Below, one piece after another: positions 46,431-58,559 of a stretch of DNA of 64,000 nucleotides. The position numbers were made by a program, and so were the translations under genes. The notes beneath the pieces were generated by a model. That model was not told the origin of the DNA, made no database searches, and saw nothing but the letters and a program-made list of their open reading frames with translations. Source of the DNA: Sitta carolinensis (taxonomy: Eukaryota > Chordata > Aves > Passeriformes > Sittidae); contig CM063290.1 in assembly GCA_032173965.1 (NCBI GenBank), forward strand, positions 1,922,001 through 1,986,000. Reading direction: 5' to 3'. Each line of letters opens with the position of its first letter. Positions within the stretch are counted from its first letter, which is position 1.

Positions 46431-46967
46431 CTGGGTTTCTCATTCAGCTGCTGCCTGCTGCCCTCAGCTCCATCCTTATCTTTAATAAAAGCGTGATTTC
46501 GTATTCCCGGAGTTGTCGCGCCGAACCAAAACAAGCCGTGCACGGGAATATTTCCCATATTTCCCAGGAATATTTCTGATATTTCCCTCTCTTTCAGGTG
46601 GCATTGGAGTGGCCAGGGTGGCTCCTGGCAGCCTGTGACACGTGTCAGCCCTGGGTGACAAGCAGCAGGAGGAATAGATTCGGGATGGGGAGGGAATGAA
46701 TGTGGGAATCGATGCAGTGAACGGTGCGGGGCCCGACGATTTCATGTTTTATGCAAAAGTGCAAACCCTCCTGGAATGTGTTAAGGAGCTCAAAAGCATT
46801 TACAGAGCGAGCAGAAGGGAATGTGGAGAGAGCAGAGCAGTGAGCAAAGCCTGGGTGGCTGCTTTGGCTGCTGGCGGCTCCGCGAGCTGTTTGCTTCTTA
46901 AAAACTCCAGTATTTTAGTGATAAAGCCTCATTTAATGGAGTTATGCAGTGATTGCATTATCCCACC
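46431..46967. other. Unassigned stretch, no supported gene
   Basis: Contains an open frame at 46696-47004 (102 codons) that runs into the adjacent LTR and matches nothing I know. The sequence before it (tgatatttccctctctttcag at 46577-46597) looks like a splice acceptor, but no conserved protein segment follows. Confidence 0.4.
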
Positions 46968-47868
46968 TGTGAAAAACGAGGTTCTCTTTCCTGGTAAAGT
47001 TTAAAAATGTTTAATAGAGACAGTAAGAGACAGATAAATAAAGCAAAGGTTAAAGGGCTGGGTGCCTTGGTGTGCTGCCAAGAGCGTGCCGGGTGTTTTG
47101 GAACCTCCTCTTTTTATCCTGTTCTTCATGCATGGATTTATGCATATTCCAACTTTTCTGCATGGCCACTCCTTGGGTTTATGAAAAACAAGGTTCTCTT
47201 TCCTGGTAAAATTTAAAAAGATTTAATAGAAACAATAAGAGAAATAAAAATAAAGCAAAGGTTAAACGCTCTTGAGGCTCTGCCAAGAGCACGCTGGTGT
47301 TTTGGAACCTCCCCTTTTTATATATTTAAGTTCTTCTTGCATGGTATATACATATTCAAACTTTTCTGCATGGCCACTCCTTGGGTTTGTGAAAAATGAG
47401 GTTCTCTTTCCTGGTAAAGTTTAAAAATGTTTAATAGAGACAAAAGAGAAATAAAAAATAAGGCAAAGGTTAAACTCTGGTGTTTTGGAACCGCCCCTTT
47501 TTATATATATAAGTTCTTCATGCATGGATTTATGCACGTTCACTTTTCCAGGAATTGTTCTGCATGGTCACTCCTTGGGTCTGTCAAGCTCAATTCCACT
47601 TTTATTGGGTTCTTATCATCTTTTGATTTGGGTTTTGGGGCTCTTTTCCACAAGTAGTGAATGCTGAGAGTCACTTGGGTTTCTTTTGGAAGTGATCTAT
47701 TCAGGCAGTTAAACACACTACACCTGAATTCCAGACTACAGTAAAAAACTTATTATACATCTATTCAGGCAGCTAAACACACTAAAAACTACAGAAAAAA
47801 CCCATCATACTTATAACACTCATTCTAACGTTTGTGAAAAGCCAACACCAAAATGTGCATTTCTAACA
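46968..47868 (-). mobile_element. LTR with its terminal ~210 bp present three times in tandem
   Basis: 47388-47868 matches the solo LTR at 10423-10905 end to end. Two further copies of only its left ~210 bp (tgtgaaaaacgaggttctct ... 'tgcatggccactccttggg') precede it at 46968-47178 and 47179-47387. In the minus-strand LTR sense this triplicates the segment holding the TATA-like box and the ATTAAA poly(A) signal. No viral genes are attached. Confidence 0.78.
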
Positions 47869-50800
47869 CTGCCTAAAGGTTGTGGTGTTGTTCCATTAGC
47901 AGTGAGAAAAAAAGGGATTTTTTCCTTAATTTTTTCCTTAACTTTTCTCATAATAACATGAAGGAAATGTGGTAAAAATGGCTTTTTTTTTTTTAGTCAG
48001 CCTCATCCTGCAGAGTGATTTTTGTGACTGCCTCTCTTGCAGATCACTCTGGTTCTGCTGAGAACTCGGACCTTGCTTTCAATATCCATTTTTGTCAGCC
48101 TGCAGTTCAGTTCTTGCTCTGAAGACCTGAAATGTGATGTTCTTTTCAAAGTCTCTAAGAAGGAAAAGAGAGCCCCAGTTTTACAGTTGCAAATAACTGG
48201 GTGCAAATTTGCTGAGTTGTTTTATTACTTTGAAGTGTTTGATAGCTGAAAATCAGGGAGTTGAATGTCTGTAATGTACTTAGGGAATTATTGAGTATTA
48301 CAGGCTGAATGGAGGTAATTTTTAATTTATTTTATTTTTTTTAAGTGAGGCTGGGCCAGGGTGAACTTGATTACCTGAATCATCTGTCTATGTCTACAAA
48401 CATAAAACTTTTAAAATATTATGAATAATCCCTAAAGTCATGAGCTAGAAGGGTGAGATGATTAAAATTCATGTGGAGTCCACCCTTCTTGCCCTTTTGT
48501 ATTTTGGCCCTCTGAGTTCTTCTCTATTACTGTCAAAGATAAGAATAAAACTTTCTTAGGTCAAAGTGAAATTAATTTTGAAATTTCTTCAGTTGGATAA
48601 ATTAAAACCCCATGAATCTGCAGGAGTTGCTGACACCGTGTAAAGAAAAATACCTGCATGATACAAAAGAGTTCTGAGAACTGGTACTGAATCTTGGATT
48701 TTAAAAAAAGAAAAGGCCTTTTATTGATTAAATGTGCAGTTTGTATAAAGAAAAATAATTACCTCAGCTCTGACTTGGTGCTCAATGTGAAGATGCCAAA
48801 ATATCTGCCCACTAAAGTAAATTATTTTCTATATTTTTGCCAATGCTTCTCAAGGTGGAAAACTGCAAAGGAATTTGGATTTCTTCCTTGAGATATTCAT
48901 ATTCAGATAACCATCCATTAACGTGGGTTTAATTCTAACATATGCAAAAGAGGAGTGCAAAGAATTTGGGTTTTATGCATGAACATTTTTGTCCTGAAAG
49001 TTTTTAGGCTGTTTGCTCAGGAATTAGCCCTGCCTGGCATGAAAATGAGTCTCATTGCTGTTAGAAAAGGAGAAAAATCTGTCTGTGCTTGAAGGGTTTC
49101 ATAATGAAAACAGAAGGAGAAGGTCAGAACCTGATGTTGGAGTGTTTGGGGGTTTTTTTGCCACTAATATTTCACAGATTTCTAAGTAATCACCAGCACC
49201 AGTGCCTGACCAATAATTAACTTCTCCAGGTAAAGGTGAATTAAGCAGCTGAAAGATTTCTTTCAAAACCTGACGTGGGGCAGAAATGGCTTTTATCTTT
49301 TCTTCTTTAATTTAATTTTTAATTTTTTTAATTTTTTTATTTTTATTTTTTTTTTTATTTTGTTTTTTTTTTTTTGCTGGTGGAATCATATTTTATTTAG
49401 ATTTGGGATTTTTTACTTTTAAATGAAGCAATAAAACCTTTAAATGTTTTCTCCTGCATCCCTGTTTCTCCTGCGCTGCTGCTCTGAGTGATGGAGCCGA
49501 GCCTGAGCCTCACACTTTGAATAATGCATTAATTTCTCTGCAAGATGTGCAAGGCTGGAGACTCATTTTTGTCAGGATTCTGCTTCTGCTTACTTTGAAC
49601 AGAAACTTTTTGTTCCAGCTGAATGTCAGGGGGGAGGAATTCTTGGATGTTCCTGCGCAATGAACAATTTTTCCAGTGGAAAGGGTGCTCAGCTGGAGCT
49701 TCCCACTTGGAATTTATGGTTTGGGCTTGTTATTGCTGGGATTTCTCACTTTTTTTAGGAATTATTGTCCATCCTTCAAACTGGCAAAATGCTGTGTGAG
49801 TGGTGAAATTGAGGGAAGTGATAACAAAACCTCTCCTCTGCTGTTTGATCCTTTTAAATTCAATGAAAATGCTCCTTAAACGGGGCTAAATGGCAAAAGC
49901 AAAGGGCTGTTCAAAAATGCCCCTTCCTCACCCCAAAATGGAATTCCAAAGGATATCTCCAGCCTGTGGGTGAAGTTTTCCTGCAGTTTGAAAGCTGCAG
50001 TGGCACCACCTCCCTGAAATCAGATATTGGCCTTGCTTCATGGGAAGGAAAATCGAAATCCCCAGAGGTTTGGGATGCTCCTGGAGAGGCTCACCCAGAA
50101 GTGTCTCGAGCAGGGAATAAATTCCAGCTCAAACCTTTATTAGAAAAGCGAGGGTTTGGGCAAGGATTAAATATTTTGCCTCGTGGGTCAAATGTGCATT
50201 TTGATAAATCCTGCAGTGCTGAAAGGGAGAGGTGCAGGGCAGATGAACAAATGCCACTGCTGGCTCTGATTTGGGCACTGTCACTGCTTTGACAGATTCA
50301 TTTTCTTTCCCCACACTGTGATTGAGAAGTGTCCCTGCCTGGGGCTGGGGCAGCTGCTGCAAGGGCACTGATGAAGGTCAGCAGCCTCCCAGGAATTTTA
50401 TTTTCCTGCCACTTTTGCCTGCTAGGGTCAAGGCTCTTCTCCTTGCTCCTAGAAAATGTAGGAAGCAATTAAGATTGATTCCTGCCATGAGCTGTTTGAT
50501 TTATTTTGAGTGTGATTGTCTGGACAGGAGGAGAAACCCCAAATGTTCTCCTGTCCAACCTCGTTGCTTGGTCTGGAAAAACTTCCAATGCATTGGAAAA
50601 GTCATTAGAAGAGCTGATGGGTTTTTGTCTCTCAATCTTTGACTAAAAATATGTATTAGATGTACGTAATGCTGTTCAGGCAAATTTTTTTTTTTTGATA
50701 AATAATCTGCCACTCATCCAGTGGCTATGTGAGAAATCTGTTAAAATATTCCTGAAAGATGGCAAAATATTTATCTATCACCTGTATCTGGGGCTGTGGA

Positions 50801-51219
50801 AAGCCATCCATTATTTCCTGACACAGCAAAATGCCAGGAAAATGCAGCCATTCCCTGGCTGGCAACACAGCCTCTTGTTTGCACCTATAAATATGTGCAA
50901 AATCAATGATTAAAAGGCAAAACTTAGAGAAAATCAGCTAACACTGTGTTCCTCCTCCTCTGTCCAGTGTGGGGTGTGGTTTTATGCAGACACCTTGATA
51001 TTCCAGGGGGGTTTTTGGAATCCCTGCTGTGGAATGGGTCGAGGCCACTGCCATGCAATTCCAGAGGGCAGAGGGCTGAGAGGTGCCCAGGGGATTTCTC
51101 AGGGGGTCACTGGGAAGATCCAAATCTCCTTTCCTTGTTTCAGAGAGAAATGGGGCTTCTGTTTTCAGGAATGTCTGTACTTCGAGTTGGGGAGATCTGG
51201 GTACATCTGCTTTTTTATA
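47869..51219. other. Long non-coding stretch, no gene seen
   Basis: 47,990-49,280 looks single-copy and is free of recognised repeats. T-rich runs occur at 49308-49375. No open frame carries a recognisable domain. No RNA gene was found. Confidence 0.5.
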
Positions 51220-51620
51220 TTCTTCTTCTTTCCCTTCTTTCCCTTCTCTTTCCCCTTCTTTCCCATTCTTCCCCTTTCTTTCCCCTTTACTTCCCCCTTT
51301 TCCCCCTTTTTCCATATTTCTTTCCCTTTCTTCCCCTTTCTTCCCCTTTCTTTCCCTTTCTTTCCCCTTCTTTCCCCTTCTTTCCCTTTCTTCCCCTTTC
51401 TTCCCCTTTCTCCCTCTCTTCCCCCTTCCCCTTTACCCCCTTCCTATTTACTATTGCTCTTTTAAGAAAAATATCACCCAATTCCTTCCATCCAATGCTC
51501 CAATTCCCCTTCCCCAAAATCCTTCAATTCCCCTTTCCCAATCCTTCAATTCCCCTTCCCCAAAATCCTTCAATTCCCCTTTCCCAATCCTTCAATTCCC
51601 CTTCCCCATATTTTCTTGCC
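51220..51620. repeat. Polypyrimidine tract and cttcaattcccc repeats
   Basis: 51222-51455 is almost pure C/T with a ttccccttctttccc pattern. 51500-51612 follows with four or five copies of ccttcaattcccctt(t/c)ccc. Open frames encode only Phe/Pro/Ser/Leu and are artefacts. Confidence 0.93.
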
Positions 51621-51897
51621 TAAAACACCCAGATATTTTTTTCTCCCCCAGCAGATATTTTTTTTTTTTCCTCCAGCCTGGCTTTTCTAGGGCTCCAACC
51701 AGGAGCTGTTTTCCCTGGGCTGGGACTACCTGAGCCCAGCTTTTGGGACAGGCAGGATGCTCTGGAATTCTTGGTCAGCTGGGATTGCAAAACTGCCTTT
51801 TAGTGGCTGCCATCAGCTGCAAAATTCCCGCTGATCTTGGTGAAAACTTTGGTGGGTGTGAATCTGGCAGCTCCCAAAAAAATTAATTTTTTCCTTC

Positions 51898-51898
<1 letters not shown>

Positions 51899-51936
<38 letters not shown>
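51899..51936. repeat. Poly(A) run, about 38 A
   Basis: Uninterrupted A run after tccttcc. It could be the tail of a retrotransposed sequence, but I do not recognise the sequence to its left as a processed copy. Confidence 0.95.
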
Positions 51937-51940
<4 letters not shown>

Positions 51941-52544
51941 GAAGGCACAGCCCTGGAGGGAGAGGGATGATGCTGGAGCCTGTGCAGGACAATCCCTTGA
52001 TGTCAGTGCTCGGAGTTATCCCGCTTTTCCAGCTGCTGCCCGGATCCCTGCTGCTTCTGAAAGATTTGGGATTGGGACTGGGAGGGATGGGAAGTGCGGG
52101 GAGCACAATGGGATGGCTGAGCTGCGCCTTTGAAGTGCAGAGAGGGTGAAATCTTCCCGGTGTCGGGAGCTCCGCCGAGCCCTCTGCGCCTTGGAAATTC
52201 CTGTTCAGCCATCAAAGCCAGGCTTAAGTCGAGCTCAAGCGAATGGAGCCTCGTGCCTGCGGGTAAACTTCGCCCTGGTTGCTTATTTTTGGGAAAGAAA
52301 CTGGAAAACGTAATGTTTAGTCGGGGTATAAACAGGGATCCATGACTCGGGTGTACAAATGGGAACTCAAATCCATCTCTTGGCTCCTCGGCAGGGATTT
52401 TATCGAACTGGAGAGGGCAGGGGCAGTGGCTGAGCAGTTTTCCCTCATGATTTACTGGAATTTGTGTGACCAAACTGGGCTCGGTTGTGCCTCTCAGTGG
52501 GGCTGGGGAGGGCACATCCCCCTGGGCTTCCACTGTCCAGGTGT
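51937..52544. other. Non-coding stretch, no gene seen
   Basis: Slightly GC-richer with several CpGs at 52010-52280. No conserved protein segment identified. Confidence 0.45.
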
Positions 52545-52605
52545 CCCAGGGCTGGAATGAAATCCTGGAGGTCTTTTCCACTCCAAGCATTCTGTGGTGG
52601 CCTCT
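52545..52605 (+). mobile_element. CR1-like 3' terminus (short)
   Basis: ctggaatgaaatcctggagg followed by tcttttccactccaagcatt and ctgtggtgg resembles the sense CR1 ending (cctggaggtcttttccaacc...attctgtg). Confidence 0.5.
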
Positions 52606-55170
52606 GGAATCTGCCGCTTGCAGGGTGGGTCTCCCCACTCCAGCAGGAGAGCTTTTCATGGCCAGAAATTCCAAACATTCCCAACTCATGGCTGGAGAGG
52701 AAGAGCACTCCTGCGGGGTTTTGGGCAGAGAGCCAGGGCTGGGTGGTCCCTGCACCTTCTCCTGGCTCCAGGAGGCTCCTACAGCTCCTCCATCCCACTT
52801 TCACTGAAAAATTCACTGATACAACAACAAATGAGCAAGGAGGAGGGGAAAAGCAGGAGAGGGCAGGAGAGGAGAAAGGCCAGAAGGTGAATTCCCCTCG
52901 GGCTGAGGCAGCCTCAGCCTCTCTGGAAACTCTGGAGGTTTTCAGCCCCTTTGGCCGTGGGCTTGGCCCCCCTGGCCTCCTGTGCCCTCCCAGCTTCTCC
53001 AGGTTTCCCAAACTTCTCCCCCAGCTGCTTCTCAGCAACTCATCTACTCCATTCAATCTTTCCTAAGATTGATTTCCCAACTTGGACCGTGAGATTTGGA
53101 ACCGTGGGGTCCTGCTTTTCCCAAATCCTGCAGGATCCATGAGTTCCTGCTTTTCCCAAATCCTGCAGGGCTGGCTTTGGAAGGAAGGGCAGCGTTCTCA
53201 GAGCTCCCTGGTTGAGCTTTCTCCATCTGCCAGAGCCTCTGCCCTCGGAGCTGACAAGAAACTCCTCAAGTTTCCACCCGGCACTTCCCGGGAACTCGCT
53301 CTGCTCTGAAGGGCAGGAGAAAGCAGGGGAAGGTCAGCGCAGACAATGACATTTTGAAGCTGAAAATGTAATTGCAGTTTCCCTCCGAGGCTGGTAAATA
53401 CGCTCTCAGCTATAAATAGGCCCTTTCCATCGCTTTTAAAAGAAGCTTAATTAATTTATCAGTGATCACAGCGAATGCAGCCTCAGAACTGTGCAGCACA
53501 CTCGGCACTGTCTCCTTGAGGTGTCCAGAGCCACATCTCACCTGCCAAACTGGGAGAGGGGGAAGGCAAAGCCTCTTTGCACCCAAATCTCATTTCCCCC
53601 CTGCAATTTAATAACATTTATTAAGCTGTTTACTATGCCCTGTGGCTCTCCACGTCCCCGCTGCCCCGTGCAGATACAGGATGCGTTTTTTGCTCTTGGC
53701 TGACACAACGGCAGGGAGAGGTTGTTGGCATTCCAAGGATGCACTGGAGAAAAGATGGAGGCTGGACAGGGCAGTCAGAGGTGGGTGTGCAGAGGTAATT
53801 TCATGGCTGAGGAAAAGCAGAAGGTGCTTTAAGGATATTCTTAGCCATGCAGTGAGCCGAGGATGTTGAGATCAGAGCTGCTTCCTCAGCTCCTTGGTCC
53901 TTTCCTGGGGTTTGTTTTTTTTCCCAGTGGGGAAGGTGGGATGGTGGTGGTGACATTCCCAAGGGAGAAGGGAAAGATGCTGTGCCTTGGAATCGGGGGA
54001 GGCTGTCAAACACTTTGGGTTGTGCTTAAAACCTCCTCATTTTGCCAGGTTTGCTTTGCAATTCCACAGGAACTGTGAGCAAAGGGGGAAAAAACAAATC
54101 ACTCTGTCTCAAAATTCTGTGTTTTCATTAAGTCCCCATTAACACCTCTAAGCGTTTTCCATTTAAAGAAGCAGCACTTGTATTAAAAAGATTCACAGAT
54201 TGTTTTGCTTGTGAATCTCCTTTGGTTTTCCACGAAATATAAAAGCAATTGGGGGTACAACAAGCTGGGTGTGAAGAACTGGCAAAAATATAAGATGGCA
54301 TTTATAAAGAGTGCAGCAAACAACTCTTGATTAATAACAGCTAATAAACCCATTAACTGGTGAAGAGGCTCGGTGTTATGATTAATAACTCCCTCAAATT
54401 CTTACCAGAAAGACTGGGAAATTAATCTTGGGAATGATTAATTCCCAATTGTCCCTGGCCTGGGACAATTCCAGGGATCCAGGGGCAGCCCCAGCTTCTC
54501 TGCATGAGCCATAACATCTTTAATTCCTCCATGAAGGGATGTTTTTCTTATCCCACGTGCTCCAATTCCAATTTACTCATGCCCTACTGCCCCCCAGAAA
54601 TAAATGCAAACAATACATTTATTTTTAAAGCTCAATATTGTGTTTTTTTTGTTGTTTGTTGTTTTTTTTTTACAGGGAGCAGGAATTACAGGCAATGCCC
54701 TTTTTAACGACAGATCCTTCATTATTTTTTTTATTTTTTACAAAAGTTCCTTTGATTTCCTTACTTACCAAGACTCCTCCAACTTCCTGCTCATATTTCA
54801 GGAGACGAGCAATGCAGATTTTTTCAGTCTGCAACAACAAACTCTGCTCCAAAACAGCTTAAAAAATCCTCTGGAGGGGAAAGCATCTCCCAGTTCCAGA
54901 TGGCTCCTGCATTTTATTGTCATTCCAGTGTCATTTGCTACAGGAGAACGAGTTTCCTCTGGGGGGCTGTGACACAGGACAGATGCCTGGAACTCCATGG
55001 CCAGGACATTTTTCCAGTGGCCAAAAGCTCCGTGGCCAGGGAATGATTGAAGTGTTTGCCCAGACCTTGTGGGGACAAGAGGGAAGGGATGTGTGGGGGT
55101 TTTGTCAGCCCTAAAATATCAGCAGGCAGGTGAAAACAGAGAGCCAAACCCCAGCCTGCTCTCTTCATCA
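52606..55170. other. Long non-coding stretch, no gene seen
   Basis: Includes a short near-duplication (gcttttcccaaatcctgcag at 53114 and 53150) and a small minus-strand CR1 piece at about 54445-54505 (ggacaattccagggatccag then gggcagccccagcttctctg). No gene supported. Confidence 0.5.
54445..54505 (-). mobile_element. CR1 LINE fragment (short)
   Basis: tccctggcctgggacaattc, cagggatccaggggcagccc and cagcttctctg match the internal part of CR1 3' ends seen elsewhere in the window. Confidence 0.7.
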
Positions 55171-55174
55171 GAAG

Positions 55175-56125
55175 ATGCACGTGGAAATAAAAATAATAGT
55201 GATCCATGGGGAGAAATCAGTGATATTTCAATAATAATCGATGATATTTTGGTTTTAGGCTGTGCCTTTTTGAGGAAATAAAAATAATAGCGATCCATGG
55301 GGAGAAATCAGTAATTTTGAGATAATTATCAATGATATTTCAGTTTTAGGCTGTGCCTTTTTCAGGAAATAAGAATAATAGTGATCCATGGGGAGAAATC
55401 AGTAATTTTAGATAATTATCAATGATATTTCAGTTTTAGGCTGTGTCTTTTTCAGGAAATAAAAATAATAGCGATCCATGGGGAGAAATCAGTGATATTT
55501 CAATAATAATCAATGATATTTCAGTTTTAGGCTGTGCCTTTTTCAGGAAATAAAAATAATAGGGTTCCACGGGGAGAAATCAGTGACATTTAAATGATAT
55601 CATTGAATTTCAATGATATTTAGATTTCAGGCTGTGCCTTTTTCAGGAAATAAAAATAATAGCGATCCATGGGGAGAAATCAGTAATTTTTAGATAATTA
55701 TCAATGATATTTCAGTTTTAGGCTGTGTCTTTTTCAGGAAATAAAAATAATAGCGATCCATGGGGAGAAATCAGTGATATTTCAATAATAATCAATGATA
55801 TTTCAGTTTTAGGCTGTGCCTTTTTCAGGAAATAAAAATAATAGCGATCCATGGGGAGAAATCGGTGATATTTCAATAATAATCAATGATATTTCAGTTT
55901 TAGGCTGTGTCTTTTTCAGGAAATAAGAATAATAACTATCCATGGGGAGAAATCAGTATTTTTTAGGTAATTATCAATGATATTTCAGTTTTAGGCTGTG
56001 CCTTTCTGAGGAAATAAAAGTAATAGTGATCCACTCCACAGGGAGAAATCAGTGATATTTCGATAATAACCAATATTTCAATAATAACCAATGATATTTC
56101 AGTGTTAGGCTGTGCCTTTCTGAGC
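55175..56125. repeat. Minisatellite, ~90 bp unit, 10 copies
   Basis: ggaaataaaaataatagcga, tccatggggagaaatcagtg, 'atatttcaataataatcaat', gatatttcagttttaggctg and tgcctttttca repeat from about 55181 to 56120. Three variants of the middle segment occur (caataataatc, gataattatc, aaatgatatc) in an irregular order. Confidence 0.96.
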
Positions 56126-58555
56126 TTTGGGCGAGGGGAAGGAGCTGGTGCCACCTCAGATGTCAAATTTCAGAGCAGAGGGAGGGAAGCTGGACGTGGT
56201 GAAAGGTAAAAGACAGCGACTGTGGTGCAGTTCTCTGCTTTCCCTTTTCATTTCATTCAGAAATGGCATTTTGTGCAGTTGTCAAATAAATAAAGCTGCT
56301 TTTCCCCTTTCAGGCTCTGAACGTCAAGGAGAAAAACACGTGGCTTGGTGGAGGTTTTGATGATTTTTTTTTTTTTTTAAGAATAAGATTTAATTTCCCC
56401 AATTCTATTTCAGAATGCTGTCACCTTTTAGAGGTTCCTGCTTCTCCAAGGTTGTTAATCCTGATTTCTCCACATCTTTTTTAGGCTCTAATTGAGTTTA
56501 GCACTTTGGTGTCACCCGTGATAATCCATTTAATGACAGCTCAAAAGGGGAATTTTTCCTTCCAGTTTTCAAATCTTAATTTTGAGGTATTTCAGGTTCT
56601 GAAGTGACATCAGAGAATCCCCTCCTCTCTCAGCTGGTGGATTTGGTGGAAATCTTTTTGTCCCCTCTCTGTCCCACTGCATCTCCTGGATGTGACACTG
56701 AGCCCTGCAGTTGTTTCATCGCTTGGAGTTCATAAACTTTTCCTCCACCAAAATTTTCAATTTCTGCTCGTGGAAGATGATGCTGAGTGTGTTTTAAATG
56801 TCTCAATTTTCCAAATTCTGGTGTTTGAGACATAAGTGGAACATGAACACTTCCCTCTCCGTGTGCTCTTGATTTTCTGGAGCGATCCTGATCAGGTTTC
56901 TCTCCTGTGCAGTGATGAACACAAAATGTTCTGATGGAATTTGACACAAAAAAAACAAAAAACAAAAAACAAAAAACAAACAAACAAACAAACAAAAAAA
57001 ACCAAAAAAAAAACAAAGGACTTTTTAAAGTCTTCCACAAAGGCTCAACAGTTACGTACAAGTGACTGCTAAAAATTCATTTTCATTTGTAGCCTGGCAA
57101 AAATGGGTTTTAGTAGAAAAGAAATAGCAAAGGAAATCCCACCAGAGTGAGAAATAAGAAATCTGAAAAAAGAAATTATTTTAAATGTTGTGTCCTGTGT
57201 GCATCCACCAGCACAACTTCCAGTTTGCCTCCAGCCTTTTTTAAATACTCCCAGCATCCAGGTGCTTCTTTAGAAAATATGATTTGGCCACAATTAATGA
57301 GAAAAAAAAATATTAACTACTGAATTTATGGCAACAGAAATGTGCTGTAGTAATATTTGAATTAATACCAAATTGAAAATCTGAGTGGGTCTTATTTCAC
57401 TGAAGCCTTTGGGTTAGGAATTATTATTTATTTCCTCAAGTGTTTTTTTTTTTCTTTGAATTTTGTCCACCAGCTAATTAATACTCCATGCAAGTTTGGT
57501 GGAATTATTTCAATATTCCATAGCTGGATTTCAATAAGCAGAACAATAAAAGGAGCTTTTCCTTATGAAGGCATTGTGATGAACCTTGTGGCAAGTTGGA
57601 GGTTTCATTTTTTTCCAGAGCCTTTCCTGAGGGGAAAAAATTCCCAAATTAATCCTGTAAACTTGCAATAATCAAAACACTGACCAGGCAGCATCCAGTT
57701 TGCTTTGCATTTCTCCCAGTGCTAATGAGAAAATCAGATTTTTGTCTAAATAAACACAAAATCAGAGCTGTGTGTAAGCAGGTTCGGAGTGCTCAGGCAC
57801 TTTTCCAGCTGAAACAGCTCTGAAATTCTGCATCTTTTTTATTTTTTTTTTTGCTACTTGAGGGGATTTTGCAAACCCAAATTTATAAACATATGGCCGA
57901 GGTTTGAAGTGCTTTTTGAGGCACAGTTTTGTAGTTAATGCCACTTTACAGTGACAGTGGGGACAGTTATTCTGGTGGCTGCATCTCTACTAAAAATTGG
58001 AAATTTGGGAGGCAGGGTGTTGGCAGTGAGCATCTCTGCCTGCTCCAAATGGGAATGTTGGAGCTGTTTCCAAGGGAGGGAAAACGGGGAGTTGGGGAAA
58101 AAGAAATCCAGGGACAAAGTGAAAATTCAGCAATAAAAGAAATTACTCTTCTCAGAGGCTCAGTTTGATTTCCCCTGCTCTTAAATTGTGGCTAAAAGTA
58201 AAATTTACCCTTCTGTCAATAGATGTTGGATTCTGAGCCCACATCCTGTGATCATGAACCAGAATGTAGAAAATAAAACCTTTTTTAGGTTAGAATAAAC
58301 CCATTTTTTGCAGATTTATGTGTTGGAAGGATGAGAGTTGATTGCCAGCCACACCTGGCAATATCCTCACTGCTGCTTCTTCCAGGGATTCCTCTGAGGG
58401 GCCAGAAAATGGGAATGTGCCTTCAGGAGAGAAGAGGGGGGGTGGGAAGAATCACCTTTATCCCATAAAGTGAGGTCAAATCCCTTCCAAGTGTGGGCTG
58501 TAATTCCAGAATCCAGGAGTTATGGGATGCCTGATAGCCACAACCTCCAGCAAGG
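56126..58555. other. Non-coding stretch with an A-rich simple repeat
   Basis: 56947-57016 is (CAAAAAA)/(CAAACAAA)n. T-runs occur at 56366 and 57445. No gene or RNA supported. Confidence 0.5.
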
Positions 58556-58559
58556 AACA

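Noticed and set aside
46696..47004. Possible 102-codon gene with an acceptor-like sequence upstream
   Set aside because: The frame ends inside the LTR, no homologous family is recognisable and no second exon supports it.
47990..48250. Overlapping open frames on both strands in a repeat-free stretch
   Set aside because: Tempting because the area looks single-copy, but neither translation resembles a known protein. A cross-species alignment would be needed.
50946..51733. Plus-strand open frames of 163-225 codons
   Set aside because: They run through the second polypyrimidine tract and the cttcaattcccc repeats. They are low complexity only.
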